64,000 bases of DNA, taken from assembly GCA_030220185.1 (NCBI GenBank), contig JASPKZ010000419.1:4049501-4113500 (forward strand). Reading direction: 5' to 3'. How positions within the stretch are numbered: the stretch's first letter is position 1; each line of letters begins with the position of its first letter. This document shows, one piece after another, positions 62,600-64,000 of this stretch. The position numbers were made by a program, and so were the translations under genes. This DNA comes from Diploptera punctata. Its lineage: Eukaryota > Arthropoda > Insecta > Blattodea > Blaberidae. A model generated the notes under the pieces. That model ran no database searches. It was not told the DNA's origin and saw only the letters and a list, made by a program, of their open reading frames with translations.

Positions 62600-62998
62600 G
62601 TTTACGTAGCCAAAGTCGATGCCTATTAATCCATCCGGCTAATTTCTTGGAAAACGTGCAAGCTTTGTTTTATAGGATCGGGGTGCTAGCCCTCTGCCTA
62701 ACCCCCAACCTGGAGGACCAGGTAATTTGAAATCGAGGATGTCTTCCCCTAGCCTTTGGAGGACCAACTCCAATCCTGCAAGACAGCAGCTCCCTATCCT
62801 GAGGTAATCTCTTCTGCCTTCTTCGCCGTTGAGATTCCAAACTCTTCATCCGCCTAAGAAGCCATTGGATATAATCTTCTGGAGTGCTTCTTCATCTGAC
62901 CTCTCTCCTTTGACCTGTCCGGCATGGGAAACCCTATCAGTAGCTACGCTACCGCCGGCATAGCTCCCAGGGTCATCGAGGTACTCAAACCCCATCAC
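62600..62998 (-). promoter_or_regulatory. LINE-B 5' leader
   Basis: Minus strand: GGGGTTTGAGTACCTCGATG, CCCTGGGAGCTATGCCGGCG, then a GAGGTCAGATGAAGAAGCAC segment and GGTCCTCCAGGTTGGGGGTT. The start is partly open (YAGGSVATDRVSHAGQV) but has no long ORF. A diverged copy lies at 21660-21770. LINE 5' leaders usually hold an internal Pol II promoter; its presence here is inference. Confidence 0.7.
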
Positions 62999-63840
62999 CA
63001 ATTTGCAAATCTACATCCACACAGACAAATATTCACTAAATGACGCTGTTGCCAAAATTAACGAGGATCTTGACTCACTAATGACTTGGACAGTTAAATA
63101 TGGACTGAAATTAAATCCTAGAAAGTCACAATCAATCATTATGGGTCTCCAGAGACTATTATCTACAATTAACCTAAACACAGTTTCGCATGTGTCACTA
63201 AATGGAGTTCAAATCCCTTATAGTGAGACAGTAAAAATTCTAGGATTATTTATTGACAAAAGCATAAATTGGAATACACAAATAAACCATACATGCAAAA
63301 CAGTCTTCTCAATAATACATTCATTAAATCGTGTACGAAATTGTTTGCCATTCGCCCTTAGGAAAATGTTAGTAGAAACACTTGCAATGACCCATTTTGA
63401 TTATTGTGACACTCTTTTTACAGACTTAAATATTATTTCCACTCAAAGACTTCAACGTGTTCATAATTCTTGCGCACGTTTTATTTGTGGTATTCGCAAA
63501 TTTGACCATGTTACACCGTCCCTGGAACAATTATCGTGGCTTCGTCTAAGAGATCGTAGATCCCTTCTCTATAAAATACTTCACACATCATCGCCTAATT
63601 ATTTATCACGCCGCTTCATCAGACTATCCGACACACATAATATTGACGCTCGTTCCCATCAGCACATTGTCCTTCATATCCCGCCTCATCACACTGTATA
63701 TTATTCATTATCTTTTATGGTGGCACTTACCAAAACATGGAATTCCCTTCCGTCCTATGTTAGAGACTGTCAAACTATAACATCCTTCAAAAACAAACTA
63801 AAGAATTGTTTAATAACAAATTAACTTATACACCTCACTG
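62999..63840 (+). pseudogene. LINE-E (CR1/L2-like) RT C-terminal half
   Basis: 273 codons open (63003-63824), no internal stops. Begins just after where the YADD box would be (LQIYIHTDKYSLNDAVAKIN), then WTVKYGLKLNPRKSQSIIMG, SETVKILGLFIDKSINWNTQ (I.LLG..ID..L.W..H box), CDTLFTDLNIISTQRLQRVH (Q...N...R) and, at the end, TKTWNSLPSYVRDCQTITSF then KNKLKNCL and a stop. This matches the CR1/L2/Daphne-type thumb and C-terminus. 5'-truncated; the left limit coincides with the LINE-B 5' end. Being fully open, it is probably young. Confidence 0.9.
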
Positions 63841-64000
63841 ATAATATTCTTTTAGCAATATTAATATATTTAATTATTTATGAAAATAATATTAGGAATA
63901 ACAAATATTTTTATTTGTTTTGTTTTAAATATTGTATAATCGTAAAATTAGTTTTCTATATCTCATTATTTTCCTTTGTTTTTTATATACACTAGACAGG
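63841..64000 (+). other. Probable LINE-E 3' UTR
   Basis: AT-rich sequence following the LINE-E stop, with no further gene; the element's 3' end may lie beyond the window. Confidence 0.4.

Larger units (their letters stand above)
59690..62998 (-). mobile_element. Nearly full-length LINE-B-type retrotransposon
   Basis: The best preserved element in the window, about 3.3 kb on the minus strand. Order: 5' leader (62998-62600), APE-type endonuclease (62594-61674), linker and RT start (61690-61030), RT core and thumb (61021-59993), C-terminal basic region (59996-59697), short A-run tail (59700-59710). Only four or so frame breaks separate the parts, most at homopolymers. Such elements copy their RNA by target-primed reverse transcription. 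Homologs: 8037-11785, 40255, 41882 and 52050. Confidence 0.93.

Overview
The window looks like repeat-rich, AT-rich intergenic or intronic DNA from an arthropod, most likely an insect. The style of the tRNA-headed SINEs, the non-LTR retrotransposon families and the Helitron termini suggests a large-genome insect such as a cockroach or relative, but the species is a guess. I see no complete host gene. Nearly every protein-like stretch is a broken transposable element. One 64-bp candidate host exon stands out at 39200-39263.

Layout. 1-8000: SINEs, 3' ends of LINEs, a Penelope-like (PLE) end with a hammerhead-like motif near 2.5 kb, and a PLE palindrome near 5.5 kb. 8-11.8 kb: a LINE whose reverse transcriptase (RT) is split at a TA dinucleotide by a 2.27-kb Tc1/mariner-like transposon. 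That transposon holds a foldback repeat and a PLE fragment, and carries a tRNA-like Pol III cassette near each end. 11.8-22.8 kb: SINE-A copies, hairpin elements, unidentified dispersed repeats and a second hammerhead-like motif. 22.8-29.6 kb: a 2-kb LINE-A copy with a tandem-repeat 3' UTR, further LINE ends and a LINE-D RT on the minus strand. 29.6-33.4 kb: microsatellites, a decayed Helitron (Pif1-like) helicase, an inverted PLE pair and SINEs. 33.4-36.6 kb: a giant inverted repeat with about 165-bp tandem repeats and an intron-bearing tRNA-Tyr-like unit in each arm. 36.6-43.7 kb: LINE remnants, the exon candidate, a PLE palindrome, a hairpin element and SINEs. 44.2-47.4 kb: two non-autonomous Helitrons and two MITE-like elements. 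48-59.2 kb: LINE-C copies, one with a 1-kb insertion in its endonuclease, plus more SINEs. 59.7-63.0 kb: the best preserved retrotransposon, a nearly full-length minus-strand LINE with 5' leader, endonuclease, RT and C-terminal region. 63.0-63.8 kb: an open 3' RT fragment of a CR1/L2-like LINE.

Family labels (SINE-A to F, LINE-A to E, R1 to R4) are local names for mutual similarity seen inside this window; they are not database names. The elements do not form a pathway. Their relation is nested insertion, which allows relative dating: LINE-B is older than the Tc1-like element, which is older than the foldback and PLE inside it. Autonomous LINEs probably mobilised the SINEs, and a Helitron helicase source probably mobilised the two short Helitrons; both are inference. 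All coordinates and motifs were read by eye without alignment or database search, so boundaries without a target-site duplication (TSD) are approximate.
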